From the NCBI RefSeq assembly GCF_029267015.1, contig NZ_JARIEA010000008.1:31292-95291 (forward strand): 64,000 nt of DNA, in the 5' to 3' direction. The notes beneath the pieces are model-generated. The model was given only the letters and a program-made list of their open reading frames with translations. It had not been told where the DNA came from and ran no database searches. Position numbers and translations under genes: made by a program. This DNA comes from Sporosarcina ureae. GTDB taxonomy: Bacteria > Bacillota > Bacilli > Bacillales_A > Planococcaceae. Shown here piece by piece: positions 52,802 to 62,052 of the stretch (position 1 is its first letter; each line of letters starts with the position of its first letter).

Positions 52802-53572
52802 TTAATTATCGTTGACTAAAGCATGTAGCAAATTATCTATAGGCATTAGGTTGCCTGTTTGAATATAGTAATTAGTTGCATCCATTTTAGTTTTACTAGT
52901 TCCTAGATATCCACCTTGCTTTATTACGTGTTCTTGCTGAATAACTCTACGTAAGTTCCTAAGGTTTACATAGCCTGGAATATCATAGTCGGAAGAAAAA
53001 CCTTCAAATATCTCTTCTAATTCATCCCATGATACATTTTTATTGAAATACTTTTTTGCTGATCTGAATCTAGCCGTTATATCTGAATCTAACCTCACTA
53101 ATACAATAGCATGATAAATACCGGCACCTGGCTTATTTTTATTTGGAATATATGTGCCCTTTTCATCCCAATCTTTTTCTTCAAGTAATAACAGATTACC
53201 AATACTTTTTGTTGTTTTAACTGCTAAATTATACTTACCACTTACGAAATCACTTTCATCCCATTTACCTAATTTAAAAGTGTCTAAATCAGGTCTAGGT
53301 AGTTCTAAGTTTCTTTTTCTACTATATCTCCAAAAAGCGAATTCCCCAAGCTTTCCATTAAAAGCATCACAAAATATTTCACCGTTCTTTCTGGAGTTTT
53401 TTCCACCAGATCTAGTAGCCCTATGTTCACCCTCTTTACCAAAAGACATGTCGAATGCAAATTTTTTGCATTCATTAATTACTTCGTCAGGAAGAGATTC
53501 TATAGCATTATATCTCGTTGCATTATTAATAGTATAGATAGTTCGATTACCTTGTTGTTTTATTGTTAACAA
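52802..53572 (-). CDS. Putative restriction endonuclease (PD-(D/E)XK-like)
   Basis: A 256-residue protein of no clearly recognised family. Residues E80 (GKLGEFAFW), D111 (DESDFV) and the KYNLAVKTTK strand (K122) are arranged as in type II PD-(D/E)XK nucleases, although the usual acidic residue two before the lysine is alanine. TTG at 53572 is 8 nt after AAGGAG. It is divergent from the 5mC methyltransferase gene, a common restriction-modification layout. The nuclease call is an inference. Confidence 0.55.
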   Translation of the reverse strand: MLTIKQQGNRTIYTINNATRYNAIESLPDEVINECKKFAFDMSFGKEGEHRATRSGGKNSRKNGEIFCDAFNGKLGEFAFWRYSRKRNLELPRPDLDTFKLGKWDESDFVSGKYNLAVKTTKSIGNLLLLEEKDWDEKGTYIPNKNKPGAGIYHAIVLVRLDSDITARFRSAKKYFNKNVSWDELEEIFEGFSSDYDIPGYVNLRNLRRVIQQEHVIKQGGYLGTSKTKMDATNYYIQTGNLMPIDNLLHALVNDN

Positions 53573-53733
53573 TACTCCCACTCCTTCAAATTAACTAATA
53601 TTAACTATACCTTAATCTAACTATTTATTAAACGCCAAATTATCTGACTATAATGAAGCGTATGTTCGCTTTTAATATAGTTATGTTATATAATAAAAGC
53701 AGCACGCCGCTATTTAAAAAGGAGGATGAAATA

Positions 53734-54732
53734 ATGTTTAAATTAGCTGGTTTCTTTGGTGGTATTGGTGGTATTGAATTAGGATTTGAACAAGCTGGAT
53801 TTGATATCGTATGGGCAAATGAATTTGATGAAAAAGCATCTATTACTTATAATTTAAACCATAATCATTACTTGCATGTTGATGATATTCATAACGTAGA
53901 ACCTGCTGACATGCCAGACACGGACGTCATTGCAGGAGGCTTTCCTTGTCAGGCTTTTAGTATAGCCGGCTACAGAAAAGGGTTTGAAGATGATAGAGGT
54001 AATCTTTTTTTTGAGATGTTGCGTATAATTCAAGAAAAAAAACCAAAAGTAGTTTTCTTAGAAAACGTTAAAAACTTAGTAAGTCATGAGAAAGGTAATA
54101 CTTATCGAGTAATAATAGAAGCTTTAGAGTCAAATGGTTACCATGTAAAAGATAAAATTCTTAACGGCTCTGAGTATGGTAATGTTCCTCAAAACAGAGA
54201 ACGTATTTATATTGTAGCTTTTCTCGAAAAAAAACATTACGAAAAATTCGAATTCCCTAGCCCAATACCTTTAACGAAAAAATTAACAGATGTAATTGAT
54301 TTCGAAAATAAAGTAGATGATCGCTTTTACTACAAACCAGAAAAGTGCATTTTCTATGATCAGCTAGAAAAAGATATCGTAAGTAAAGAAACAATATATC
54401 AATGGAGAAGAAAGTACGTACGTGAAAACAAATCAGGTGTATGTCCTACACTTACTGCAAATATGGGGACAGGCGGACATAATGTGCCTCTTATTTTCAC
54501 GGATCACGGTATCAGAAAACTGACTCCTAAAGAATGTTTAAACATTCAAGGGTTTCCAAATAACTTTAAAGTTCCAGAAGACTTAGCTATATCCCATTTG
54601 TACAAGCAGGCTGGTAATTCTGTAGTAGTACCAGTAGTTTATCGTATTGCGAAAAATATAAAGTTTGCTCTAGATGCTTTTGAATACAAAACAGTAGATT
54701 TAGTAACTGACAAAGTTGAAATGAGCGTATAA
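53734..54732 (+). CDS. DNA (cytosine-5-)-methyltransferase, second R-M cluster
   Basis: A 332-residue 5mC methyltransferase with the full motif set: AGFFGGIGGIELGFEQAGF (I), GGFPCQAFS (IV), FLENVKNL (VI), NVPQNRERIYIV (VIII), and QAGNSVVVPVV (X). The target recognition domain lies at about 195-270. ATG at 53734 follows AAGGAGG by 8 nt; the frame continues to an ATG at 53653 that has no good site. It sits between two convergently or divergently placed putative nucleases. Confidence 0.95.
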   Translation: MFKLAGFFGGIGGIELGFEQAGFDIVWANEFDEKASITYNLNHNHYLHVDDIHNVEPADMPDTDVIAGGFPCQAFSIAGYRKGFEDDRGNLFFEMLRIIQEKKPKVVFLENVKNLVSHEKGNTYRVIIEALESNGYHVKDKILNGSEYGNVPQNRERIYIVAFLEKKHYEKFEFPSPIPLTKKLTDVIDFENKVDDRFYYKPEKCIFYDQLEKDIVSKETIYQWRRKYVRENKSGVCPTLTANMGTGGHNVPLIFTDHGIRKLTPKECLNIQGFPNNFKVPEDLAISHLYKQAGNSVVVPVVYRIAKNIKFALDAFEYKTVDLVTDKVEMSV

Positions 54733-54766
54733 ATAATCGACTATTAATACATTCTTATTTAGACTT

Positions 54767-54797
54767 CGCCATCCATTTTAAATTGGATGGCGTTTTT
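54767..54797. terminator. Bidirectional terminator
   Basis: A 9-bp stem CGCCATCCA/TGGATGGCG followed by TTTTT, between convergent methyltransferase and nuclease genes. Confidence 0.9.
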
Positions 54798-55956
54798 ATA
54801 ATGAATTATTCTTCATTTTAAATGTATCATATGTTCCTATTTCACAAAAATCAATTGAGAAATTACTATCACTATTTTTCTCAATTTTAACTGAATCTAT
54901 ATTTAACCGTTCTAACATATCGAAATCAACTAATTTTTTCTCTGGAAGATTCAAAACTTCTCTTAATAGCCATTTACCTAAATCTTTATTGGGATTGGTC
55001 ATAAGTGCTTTACTTCCATCCTGGCACACTTTCGCATCAAGAACTTTTCCAGACGGCACACAAAGATGGAATGGTGAATCGCGATCCGGGAAAAAGTCTT
55101 CGAATTCATCGTGAATCCACTTAGGTATTGGGATATAGATCTCATTTGGATCTCTGGGTCTGCCTTTAGCATTCCATTGATTAAGGCCACTTCTTTCAGG
55201 AACATTTCGCTTAGTCCCCCTGTCTGAGAATAATGGTAGAATAACGCTAGGCACTTCTAATTTATGGTCTGCTTCAAGTTGTAAAGGGTTAGATTCTTTA
55301 ACTAATGTATCACTATGCCTTGATGGTAGTAAATTTTCTAAAGCAAGATAGGGATTTTCAATTATAGGTACGTTAACTTCTATAAGTGCATTTTGTGTAA
55401 TAAAGCGTTTATAAAGAGTACTTTTAGTTATGTTAAAGCTATATTCATTTTTACGATCATTAAAAGTGATCGTATTGTTGTTTTTTTTAATTGCATTTAT
55501 ATTATTGATATCTATCATATCCATAGGCTCTTCATAAATACTAACTTTGCCAGGTTGCCTTGTAACACAATGATAAATCATAGTGGAAACATTATGTGCT
55601 CTTTTAGTAAAGGCTATTCTTTCATTTCTCATTTCACTTATTGTAGTAACTAATTCTTTTGTCGTTTTATCACGATACAAATGAGAGTTCCTATTGAATT
55701 CTGCAATTTTCTGTAACGTTCGACCATTACCATGTAAAAAAGTCTTCAAACCAATACCTATATCTTCATACTTTGCATCCGCTGAGCAATCAGACCGACC
55801 TAAATTTTCTGCTGAAAAGGCTAAACAATATATATTTTCTACACTTCTAGATACTAAGTATGGAATGTCACTTTCTGAGAATAGCCTTGATAATGAACCT
55901 GTACTCTTTAACATATTTTTATAATTTTCTATCTTATTTCTATCATACTTATGCAT
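54796..55956 (-). CDS. Restriction endonuclease with C-terminal B3-like domain
   Basis: A 386-residue protein. The N-terminal part shows a PD-(D/E)XK-like pattern: acidic residues D56, D60 and D65 and K71 in ADAKYEDIGIGLKTF. The C-terminal 150 residues (GLNQWNAKGRPRDPNEIYIPIPKW in part, then SGKVLDAKVCQDGSKAL) match the B3-like recognition domain of the NgoFVII family. This would be a modular nuclease in which the recognition domain resembles that of the PLD nuclease at 44529. ATG at 55956 starts 15 nt after the controller gene stop. Confidence 0.78.
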   Translation of the reverse strand: MHKYDRNKIENYKNMLKSTGSLSRLFSESDIPYLVSRSVENIYCLAFSAENLGRSDCSADAKYEDIGIGLKTFLHGNGRTLQKIAEFNRNSHLYRDKTTKELVTTISEMRNERIAFTKRAHNVSTMIYHCVTRQPGKVSIYEEPMDMIDINNINAIKKNNNTITFNDRKNEYSFNITKSTLYKRFITQNALIEVNVPIIENPYLALENLLPSRHSDTLVKESNPLQLEADHKLEVPSVILPLFSDRGTKRNVPERSGLNQWNAKGRPRDPNEIYIPIPKWIHDEFEDFFPDRDSPFHLCVPSGKVLDAKVCQDGSKALMTNPNKDLGKWLLREVLNLPEKKLVDFDMLERLNIDSVKIEKNSDSNFSIDFCEIGTYDTFKMKNNSL

Positions 55957-55971
55957 GATAGCACTTCCCTT

Positions 55972-56391
55972 CTATACATTTATTCCTATTAGATAATCAG
56001 CAGACACTTTACACTTTTCACATATTATTTGAATTTTTTTTATGGTAGGGCTACGTTTTCCATTCTCATATTCTGACCACATACTAGTTTTGACTTTGAT
56101 TAAGCTAGCCATCTCTTTTTGTGTTTTTTTCATTCGATCCCGTATATTCGCTAGCTTATGTTCGAGTAACTCACCTCTCGGATCTGGTGTTTGAGAAATA
56201 TCTTTTATATTTAATAGAATATCTGCTGAAAGTCCGTAGTATTTACAAATCCCCTTAAAAGTTTCTAGAGACGGAATCGATCTATTGTTTTCGTAATGAC
56301 TCAGTACACCAACTGTTATATTAAGTTCTTTCGCTACAACTATCTGTGTTTTATTTGCCCTAGCTTTTTTAAACACTATTCCTAAATTCAA
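55972..56391 (-). CDS. Tandem-HTH (XRE) regulator, probable R-M controller
   Basis: A 139-residue protein made of two Cro/C1-type helix-turn-helix domains: about 5-62 (QIVVAKELNITVGVLSHYENNRS) and 78-137 (TQKEMASLIKVKTSMWSEYENGKRS). Co-directional with and just upstream of the 54796 nuclease, it probably times nuclease expression after the methyltransferase, as C proteins do. Two HTH domains in one chain is unusual for C proteins, which are normally single-domain dimers. Confidence 0.85.
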   Translation of the reverse strand: MNLGIVFKKARANKTQIVVAKELNITVGVLSHYENNRSIPSLETFKGICKYYGLSADILLNIKDISQTPDPRGELLEHKLANIRDRMKKTQKEMASLIKVKTSMWSEYENGKRSPTIKKIQIICEKCKVSADYLIGINV

Positions 56392-56682
56392 CTTTTATCT
56401 TCCTCCCTCACTAGATAACATCATATCTGAAAGTTTATTTTTTTAGTTACAACTTCTATATTTCTATATTTATGCAAAATACAGAAAACTTCAGTATTTC
56501 TTTAATTTGATATTCTTGATTATTCTCTAAAACAAAAAACCTATCCCGGTGATATTAGGATAAGCTGGTAGATTTTATATTTTATAAGTATTATTTTTCA
56601 TTGAAATTACTGGCTACATGTATATAAAAACAATTTTAGATTTTTATTACCCATAATAAATTTAATATATATGATCATATAT

Positions 56683-57402
56683 TCAGTCATTTGAAACCTT
56701 TAGTTTATATCCAACACCCCAAACAGTTACAATCATTTTTGCTGCGTTCTCTGAAACACTTCCTAGCTTTTCACGTAGTCGCTTAACGTGTGTATCTACT
56801 GTTCGTAAATCACCAAAGAACTCGTAATGCCACACTTCCTTTAATAGCTGTTCTCGTTCGTATACTTTGTCTGGTGATTTTGCTAGAAAATAAAGCAATT
56901 CATACTCTTTGGGAGTCAATTTAACATCTCTTCCTTCAGCTGTCACACGGTGTGCGTCATGATCTATTATTAAATCTGTTAATACTACGATATTTTTATT
57001 TGTAGCATTTACATCTGACTTACTTTGCGAATCAGATCTTCTTAGTAAAGCCTTTACCCTTAATACAACTTCTCTCACGCTAAATGGTTTAACAATATAA
57101 TCATCGGCACCTATTTCAAACCCACTTAACCGATCTGTTTCTTCACCTTTAGCCGTCAACATTATTATTGGAGTTTCAAATTCTTTATCGCGAAGTTCCT
57201 TTAAGACTTCTAATCCATCTTTTTCGGGCATCATAACATCTAGAAGTACGCAATCAAATTGACCGTTTATTGCTTTTTTAAGGCCTTCCTCACCATTACT
57301 AGCCTCTTCAATTTCGAATCCTTCACGAGATAAATACATATTCAGAAGACGACGAATACGATCTTCATCATCAACAACTAGAATTTTCATTACTTCTTCC
57401 AT
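56683..57402 (-). CDS. OmpR-family response regulator, ResD-like, orphan
   Basis: A 239-residue response regulator. The receiver domain (about 5-120) has acidic pair DDE, phospho-aspartate in LLDVMMPEKDG and the K in YIVKPF. The winged-helix DNA-binding domain (about 140-235) contains LTPKEYELLYFLAKSPDKVYERE in part, FGDLRTVDTHVKRLREKL and IVTVWGVGYK. It is strikingly similar to B. subtilis ResD, the regulator of anaerobic respiration including nitrate respiration, but no resE-like kinase or cytochrome-maturation gene is adjacent. AT-rich composition matches the island. Probably a paralogue; targets unknown. Confidence 0.85.
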   Translation of the reverse strand: MEEVMKILVVDDEDRIRRLLNMYLSREGFEIEEASNGEEGLKKAINGQFDCVLLDVMMPEKDGLEVLKELRDKEFETPIIMLTAKGEETDRLSGFEIGADDYIVKPFSVREVVLRVKALLRRSDSQSKSDVNATNKNIVVLTDLIIDHDAHRVTAEGRDVKLTPKEYELLYFLAKSPDKVYEREQLLKEVWHYEFFGDLRTVDTHVKRLREKLGSVSENAAKMIVTVWGVGYKLKVSND

Positions 57403-57723
57403 ATGTCATTCCTACTTTCTATATACTTATATAGCTAATTGTACAATTTATAACCTCTAAATGAAAATTATTAACTATAATGTAATTATTTTTAACATAA
57501 CTACTATACTCATATTAATACACTCTCCAATACGTCCATTTAGATGGCGCAATTCTGTCGGCTAGCAAGTTAGGACTTGTTATTTGAAACTCAGTACTTT
57601 TTTGTATTCTTCATACAGATGCTTAGCTCCTTCAGCGCTAATGTTATCGCTAACCTTCATTTCCCTCTCTCAAAATGATACGCTAATAACAGAATTTATT
57701 CATACAAAGAAACGAGTGAGGAA
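57403..57723. other. Intergenic stretch, nothing certain
   Basis: This 321-bp spacer marks the change from the AT-rich island to core-like composition. The only coding-like trace is a 26-codon minus-strand frame (57580-57660) with protein-like residues but no proper ribosome binding site. No attachment-site repeat was recognised by eye. Confidence 0.4.
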
Positions 57724-58797
57724 ATGAAAATTTTTAAAATAGCCGTAATCTCCGGTGACGGAATCGGCCCAGAAGTAATTGACGAAGGTATCAAAGTAAT
57801 GAAACGCATAGCCGAACTAGACGGACGCCTTTCATTCGAATTCACCCACTTCCCATGGGGGTGCGAGTATTACTTAGAACATGGACAAATGATGGCAAGT
57901 GACGGGATGGAGCAACTCGAGAAATTTGACGCGATCTATTTAGGCGCGGTTGGATTCCCTGGAGTGCCTGACCATATATCGTTATGGGATTTACTATTGA
58001 TCATTCGCAAACAGTTCGATCAATATGTCAATATCCGACCCATCCAGTTGTTGAACGGTGCGCCTTGTCCTATTGAAAACGGAACGAAGGAATCGATTGA
58101 TATGTTGTTCATCCGAGAAAACAGTGAAGGTGAATACGCTGGAGCTGGTGATTGGCTGTTTAAGGGTAAGCCGGAGGAAGTAGTATTGCAGACGGGTGTG
58201 TTCTCTCGTAAAGGAACGGAGCGGATCATTCGGTATGCATTTGAGACAGCTTCAGATCTTGGGAAGACGTTGACGAGTATTAGTAAAGCGAATGCATTGA
58301 ACTATTCAATGGTTTTCTGGGATCAAGTATTTGAAGAAGTGAGTCAAGAGTATCCGCATGTGGAGACGGCGAGCTACCTGGTTGATGCGGCTGCGATGTT
58401 GATGATTAAAGATCCGGCACGATTTGAAGTGGTCGTTACGTCGAATCTATTCGGGGATATTTTGACGGATTTAGGCGCTGCACTAGCTGGAGGAATGGGA
58501 CTGGCTGCAGGGGCGAATATTAATCCTGAAAAGACGTACCCTTCTATGTTTGAACCGATTCATGGATCGGCTCCGGATATTGCAGGTCAGCATATTGCGA
58601 ATCCATTAGCGACTATTTGGTCAGCTAGTCAAATGTTCGATTTCTTTGGATTTGAAGATTTGGGTAAGTTGTTGTTGGATTCGATTGAAGAATTGTTGGT
58701 AACGAAGTCTGCATTGACACAGGATTTAGGTGGTAGTGCTTCGACTATTGAAGTGGGCGATGCGATTGTGGCATTAATTGAATCGAAGTATGTATAA
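57724..58797 (+). CDS. D-malate/tartrate dehydrogenase (isopropylmalate dehydrogenase family)
   Basis: NAD-dependent beta-decarboxylating dehydrogenase, 357 residues. The N-terminus KIAVISGDGIGPEVIDEG, the IRENSEGEYAGAG loop, the metal-binding NLFGDILTDLGAALAGG and the C-terminal EPIHGSAPDIAG are diagnostic of the superfamily. The LWDLLLIIRKQFDQYVNIRP segment and loop sequence favour the tartrate/D-malate (YcsA/DmlA) branch over LeuB. GAGGAAATG gives the ribosome binding site. Monocistronic, with a strong terminator after it. Confidence 0.9.
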   Translation: MKIFKIAVISGDGIGPEVIDEGIKVMKRIAELDGRLSFEFTHFPWGCEYYLEHGQMMASDGMEQLEKFDAIYLGAVGFPGVPDHISLWDLLLIIRKQFDQYVNIRPIQLLNGAPCPIENGTKESIDMLFIRENSEGEYAGAGDWLFKGKPEEVVLQTGVFSRKGTERIIRYAFETASDLGKTLTSISKANALNYSMVFWDQVFEEVSQEYPHVETASYLVDAAAMLMIKDPARFEVVVTSNLFGDILTDLGAALAGGMGLAAGANINPEKTYPSMFEPIHGSAPDIAGQHIANPLATIWSASQMFDFFGFEDLGKLLLDSIEELLVTKSALTQDLGGSASTIEVGDAIVALIESKYV

Positions 58798-58830
58798 CGT
58801 AAAATATAAATACTTGAATATTAACTGATT

Positions 58831-58866
58831 AAAAGTGCTATTCCGTTTTAGGATAGCACTTTTTTC
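58831..58866. terminator. Terminator after the dehydrogenase gene
   Basis: AAAGTGCTATTCC pairs with GGATAGCACTTT over a short loop, followed by TTTTTT; probably also serves the convergent CorA gene less well. Confidence 0.85.
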
Positions 58867-58903
58867 TTTTGGATCGGTACCTACTAGCTTGTTGCCTATC
58901 ACA

Positions 58904-59842
58904 CTAAAAGTTCTTCCCCTTCGAGCTGTTCAATACGCTACCGATCCAATGTTTCTTACGCAAGTAGTAATATAACCCCCACGTAGATAGAACAATGACG
59001 AGAATCGCGCCCAAATAGCCATATTTCCAATCGAGTTCCGGCATGAATCTGAAGTTCATTCCCCATAAGGCACCCCAAGCCGCTACTGGTGTGAAGAGCA
59101 TCGTGATGACGGTTAATGTTTTGACGATTTCATTGCCTCGATAGGAGGAGATAATCGATTCAAGATCGACCAGTTGGCCTATTTCTTCGTTGTATTCTCG
59201 GATTGTCTGGCGGCATCGTCGGATACGCCGACACGTTCGTTTGTAGAAATCCCCTTCCATGATGTTGTCCCCGAATGCTTCCACTGTTGCTTCTTGAATT
59301 TCCATGAACGGAATGATAAGGTTTTTCCAAACTAGAATTTCGAACTGATTGTCCATAATCTGTTCAAAGACTGGCTCATCATTCTTCGCTTTGACACTCC
59401 ACAGTAAATCATGCATCCGGTCTTCAAAGCTATCGATTTCTTGTAGGAATACGTTCGCAATTTCTCCAATGAGCACCATGAATCCTTCGATGGCATCCTC
59501 TGCTTTGTCCATGTATTTCAGTACTTGCTGTTGGGCAGCACCTGTAAAGAACGCTGTATCGATTCCGGACGTTAGAAGGGTATCTTTTGTAAGGTAATAA
59601 TGAAGGATGGTCTTTTCGCTGCGAATTTCAACGTTCTGGGAATAGACAACGGAGCCCCACATCGATTCCTTTCCCTCTTCAGTTCCGTCCATTTCTAGAT
59701 TACTGTTTTGACGTTTGTCCAACGACATGGCCCAGCGCTTGCTAGCAAGTGGGATATCCAGGGACGCGTCAATCTCCTGTTGAGTGGCTGCGTCAATGCG
59801 GACCCATGTCCAATTGTTATACGCAAGTACAGGTTCCATCAT
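58904..59842 (-). CDS. CorA-family divalent cation transporter
   Basis: A 312-residue magnesium/cobalt transporter-type protein with a long soluble N-terminal domain and two C-terminal membrane helices. The selectivity motif GMNF is present in LWGMNFRFMPEL, at the loop after the first helix. The C-terminus ends in the basic KGKNF-type tail. GGGGGAG precedes an ATGATG start at 59842. Transported ion (magnesium, cobalt or other) cannot be decided from sequence. Confidence 0.92.
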   Translation of the reverse strand: MMEPVLAYNNWTWVRIDAATQQEIDASLDIPLASKRWAMSLDKRQNSNLEMDGTEEGKESMWGSVVYSQNVEIRSEKTILHYYLTKDTLLTSGIDTAFFTGAAQQQVLKYMDKAEDAIEGFMVLIGEIANVFLQEIDSFEDRMHDLLWSVKAKNDEPVFEQIMDNQFEILVWKNLIIPFMEIQEATVEAFGDNIMEGDFYKRTCRRIRRCRQTIREYNEEIGQLVDLESIISSYRGNEIVKTLTVITMLFTPVAAWGALWGMNFRFMPELDWKYGYLGAILVIVLSTWGLYYYLRKKHWIGSVLNSSKGKNF

Positions 59843-60002
59843 CGGACTCTCCCCCTTTTTCTCTAATTTTCCTTGTTGAGAAACAAATTAAACATTTGAG
59901 TGCTAATTCCAAGCACTCCACTTCACCGCATCATGTTAAATCCTCACTATAAAAGTTGGGTTTTTATTAAATAACGGCAAATTTCTCTTTCCGAAGAAAA
60001 CA

Positions 60003-61373
60003 TCAGTGATCTTCACTAGAGACACTTTTTGCCTTTTTAAAGAAGAACAAAGCCATCCCAAGAGTCAGTATATCCGCAAGCGGAATCGCAAAAAAGATTG
60101 AGAATGATGGACTGATTGTGAAAATATCATATTTCTCGAAGATGTACGGCAAGATAATGACGAGTGGTATGACAGAAACGACTTGTCTCGTTACTCCGAT
60201 CATGACTGCTTTCATTTCGCTACCTGTCACTTGAAGCAATGTCATGATTGTATACGTCACGCCGAGAATCGGAAACGTGATGAAGATCACTTGGATGATC
60301 GACATGACCGAGTCGATGATTGCTTGATCCCCTGTGAATAGCACGAGAATATACTTTCCTACTAAGAATACGATCGCTGTGATTCCGATTCCGTAGAAGA
60401 AACAATACTGTACGGTTTTCTTTACGACTAATAGCTTTTTATCTTCATCGCCTTTTCCGTTGAAGTACGCAATAATCGTTTGAACGGCTTGTGTGATACC
60501 AATGATTGGCATCAACAATAGCGTGTACATTTTATTGGCAATATTCCACATCGCAATATGTGCATTGCCGCCTACTGTCAGCAATTGATAATTGACGATG
60601 AATGCTGTTACGCCTGCCAATAGTTGAATCGTCGTTTGGGCAAATCCGATTTTGAACATGTTATACGACATGGTGATAAATGCTTTTGGCGAAATCGGGT
60701 TGGATGTAAACCAGTTGTGGTTTTTCACGAGATACATGACAGCCAGCAGTGCGCACACTACTTCACTGATGAGTGTACCGAGTGCGATCCCGACCATTCC
60801 GAGCTCTAAACCGAATGTCAGGATGGCGTTACTTATGACGTTGATGACGACAGACAAAACGATGATGATGGCTTCCGCTTTTGGATTTCCGAATGCGCGT
60901 ATGACACTTGTTAGCGTATACCCGACCGCACTGAATATATTACTGATTAGGATAATACGTAAATAATCTTGCGCCAGTTTGTATACTTCCGCCTCGGCAC
61001 CAAGCATCGACAATATAGAGTGCATGAATAAGTAGACGAGGAATGACGTACTGGCGCTGACGACGATTGTCATGATGAAGCCACTCTTGAAATAATTATT
61101 CAGTTTTATTTTGTCATTTCGACCTAAGTATGTAGAAATCATGATAGCTGTGGAAATTGCAAACAGTGTTTGAAGTGCAACAAATACCGCCATCAGTGGG
61201 GATAATAACCCCATTGCAGTCAATGCGCTTTCGCTTTGGCTACCTAAGTGTCCCGCAAAGGAAGTGTCCACGACCGCAGTCATCGTTTCTATGAGTAAAG
61301 AAAAGATTGCTGGAATGGAGAACGTCATGATGAGTCTATTAATGGATTGGCTTTCATATAAGTTATTTTTCAT
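60003..61373 (-). CDS. MATE family efflux transporter
   Basis: A 456-residue multidrug and toxic compound extrusion protein with twelve predicted membrane segments in two homologous halves. The start SINRLIMTFSIPAIFSLLIETM and the VDTSFAGHLG loop are typical. It lies 52 nt downstream of a WYL-domain regulator on the same strand, so the two are probably one unit and the regulator may control it. Substrate unknown. Confidence 0.92.
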   Translation of the reverse strand: MKNNLYESQSINRLIMTFSIPAIFSLLIETMTAVVDTSFAGHLGSQSESALTAMGLLSPLMAVFVALQTLFAISTAIMISTYLGRNDKIKLNNYFKSGFIMTIVVSASTSFLVYLFMHSILSMLGAEAEVYKLAQDYLRIILISNIFSAVGYTLTSVIRAFGNPKAEAIIIVLSVVINVISNAILTFGLELGMVGIALGTLISEVVCALLAVMYLVKNHNWFTSNPISPKAFITMSYNMFKIGFAQTTIQLLAGVTAFIVNYQLLTVGGNAHIAMWNIANKMYTLLLMPIIGITQAVQTIIAYFNGKGDEDKKLLVVKKTVQYCFFYGIGITAIVFLVGKYILVLFTGDQAIIDSVMSIIQVIFITFPILGVTYTIMTLLQVTGSEMKAVMIGVTRQVVSVIPLVIILPYIFEKYDIFTISPSFSIFFAIPLADILTLGMALFFFKKAKSVSSEDH

Positions 61374-61425
61374 TGGATATCCCTCCGAAATTAACTATAC
61401 CAACCGCAATAGGACACCTAATGTC

Positions 61426-62052
61426 TTATTTGAACATGATATGTGTATTTTCTTTGTAAGGAATAAATATTCTTTCGAATTCTATTTCCGTACACTGTGC
61501 TTTTTTAATTGTAGAGATTTCAATCAATAGATAGTCCTCGTCGTAAGCGTATAGGTATAACCCTTCCGGCCGTAATACATAACTAATGGGCGCGACTAGA
61601 ATCTGCTCGTCACCGCGTGTGATGGCCAGTAATACTTCTTCATCCAAGCAATGATTGATTTTCTTATATACGCTTTCGCTCATATCTATTTTTTCTCCTG
61701 TAAAATCTACAACGAAATAATCATTGGCATCCGTCTCCAATAAATCAATCAACTCCGGTGAAATAAGAGCCAGTTTTTTCATGACCTGATCTTTATTTTG
61801 GTTTGAAGAGATGCTATCGTACATCGACAATGCAATGGTGATCGTTTGCAAGTCTTCATTCGTGAAGAAGCTTTCGGTTAATTTGTAGCTCTCTTCTATA
61901 TAGATCCCACCTTGATTTCCTTGTTTACAAGTTACGGGAACGCCCATCATAGATAATTTATCCACATCTCGCTGAATTGTTTTGACACTCACTTCAAACA
62001 TCTCGGACAATTCTTTATGGGTTACTTTTTTCACTTTCAATAAATACAGCAA
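61426..62052 (-). CDS. HTH-WYL domain transcriptional regulator
   Basis: A 208-residue regulator with an N-terminal DeoR-like winged helix (VTHKELSEMFEVSVKTIQRDVDKL) and a C-terminal WYL-type ligand domain (APISYVLRPEGLYLYAYDEDYLLIEIS in part). The TTG start at 62052 leaves the first helix short. The frame extends upstream as IRNRQFEI from an ATA codon 4 nt after GAGGGAG, so the real start may be a non-standard codon there, or the 5' end may be damaged. It probably controls the MATE gene. Confidence 0.8.
   Translation of the reverse strand: MLYLLKVKKVTHKELSEMFEVSVKTIQRDVDKLSMMGVPVTCKQGNQGGIYIEESYKLTESFFTNEDLQTITIALSMYDSISSNQNKDQVMKKLALISPELIDLLETDANDYFVVDFTGEKIDMSESVYKKINHCLDEEVLLAITRGDEQILVAPISYVLRPEGLYLYAYDEDYLLIEISTIKKAQCTEIEFERIFIPYKENTHIMFK

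Noticed and set aside
57580..57660. 26-codon minus-strand frame (MKVSDNISAEGAKHLYEEYKK...)
   Set aside because: Residues look protein-like, but the purine-rich stretch lies only 2 nt before the ATG and no homologue is known to me. Could be a gene relic; too weak to call.
36502..57723. CRISPR array or tRNA-associated integration site at the island ends
   Set aside because: No regular 24-40 bp repeats with unique spacers and no tRNA-like cloverleaf or T-loop sequence were seen near either boundary.
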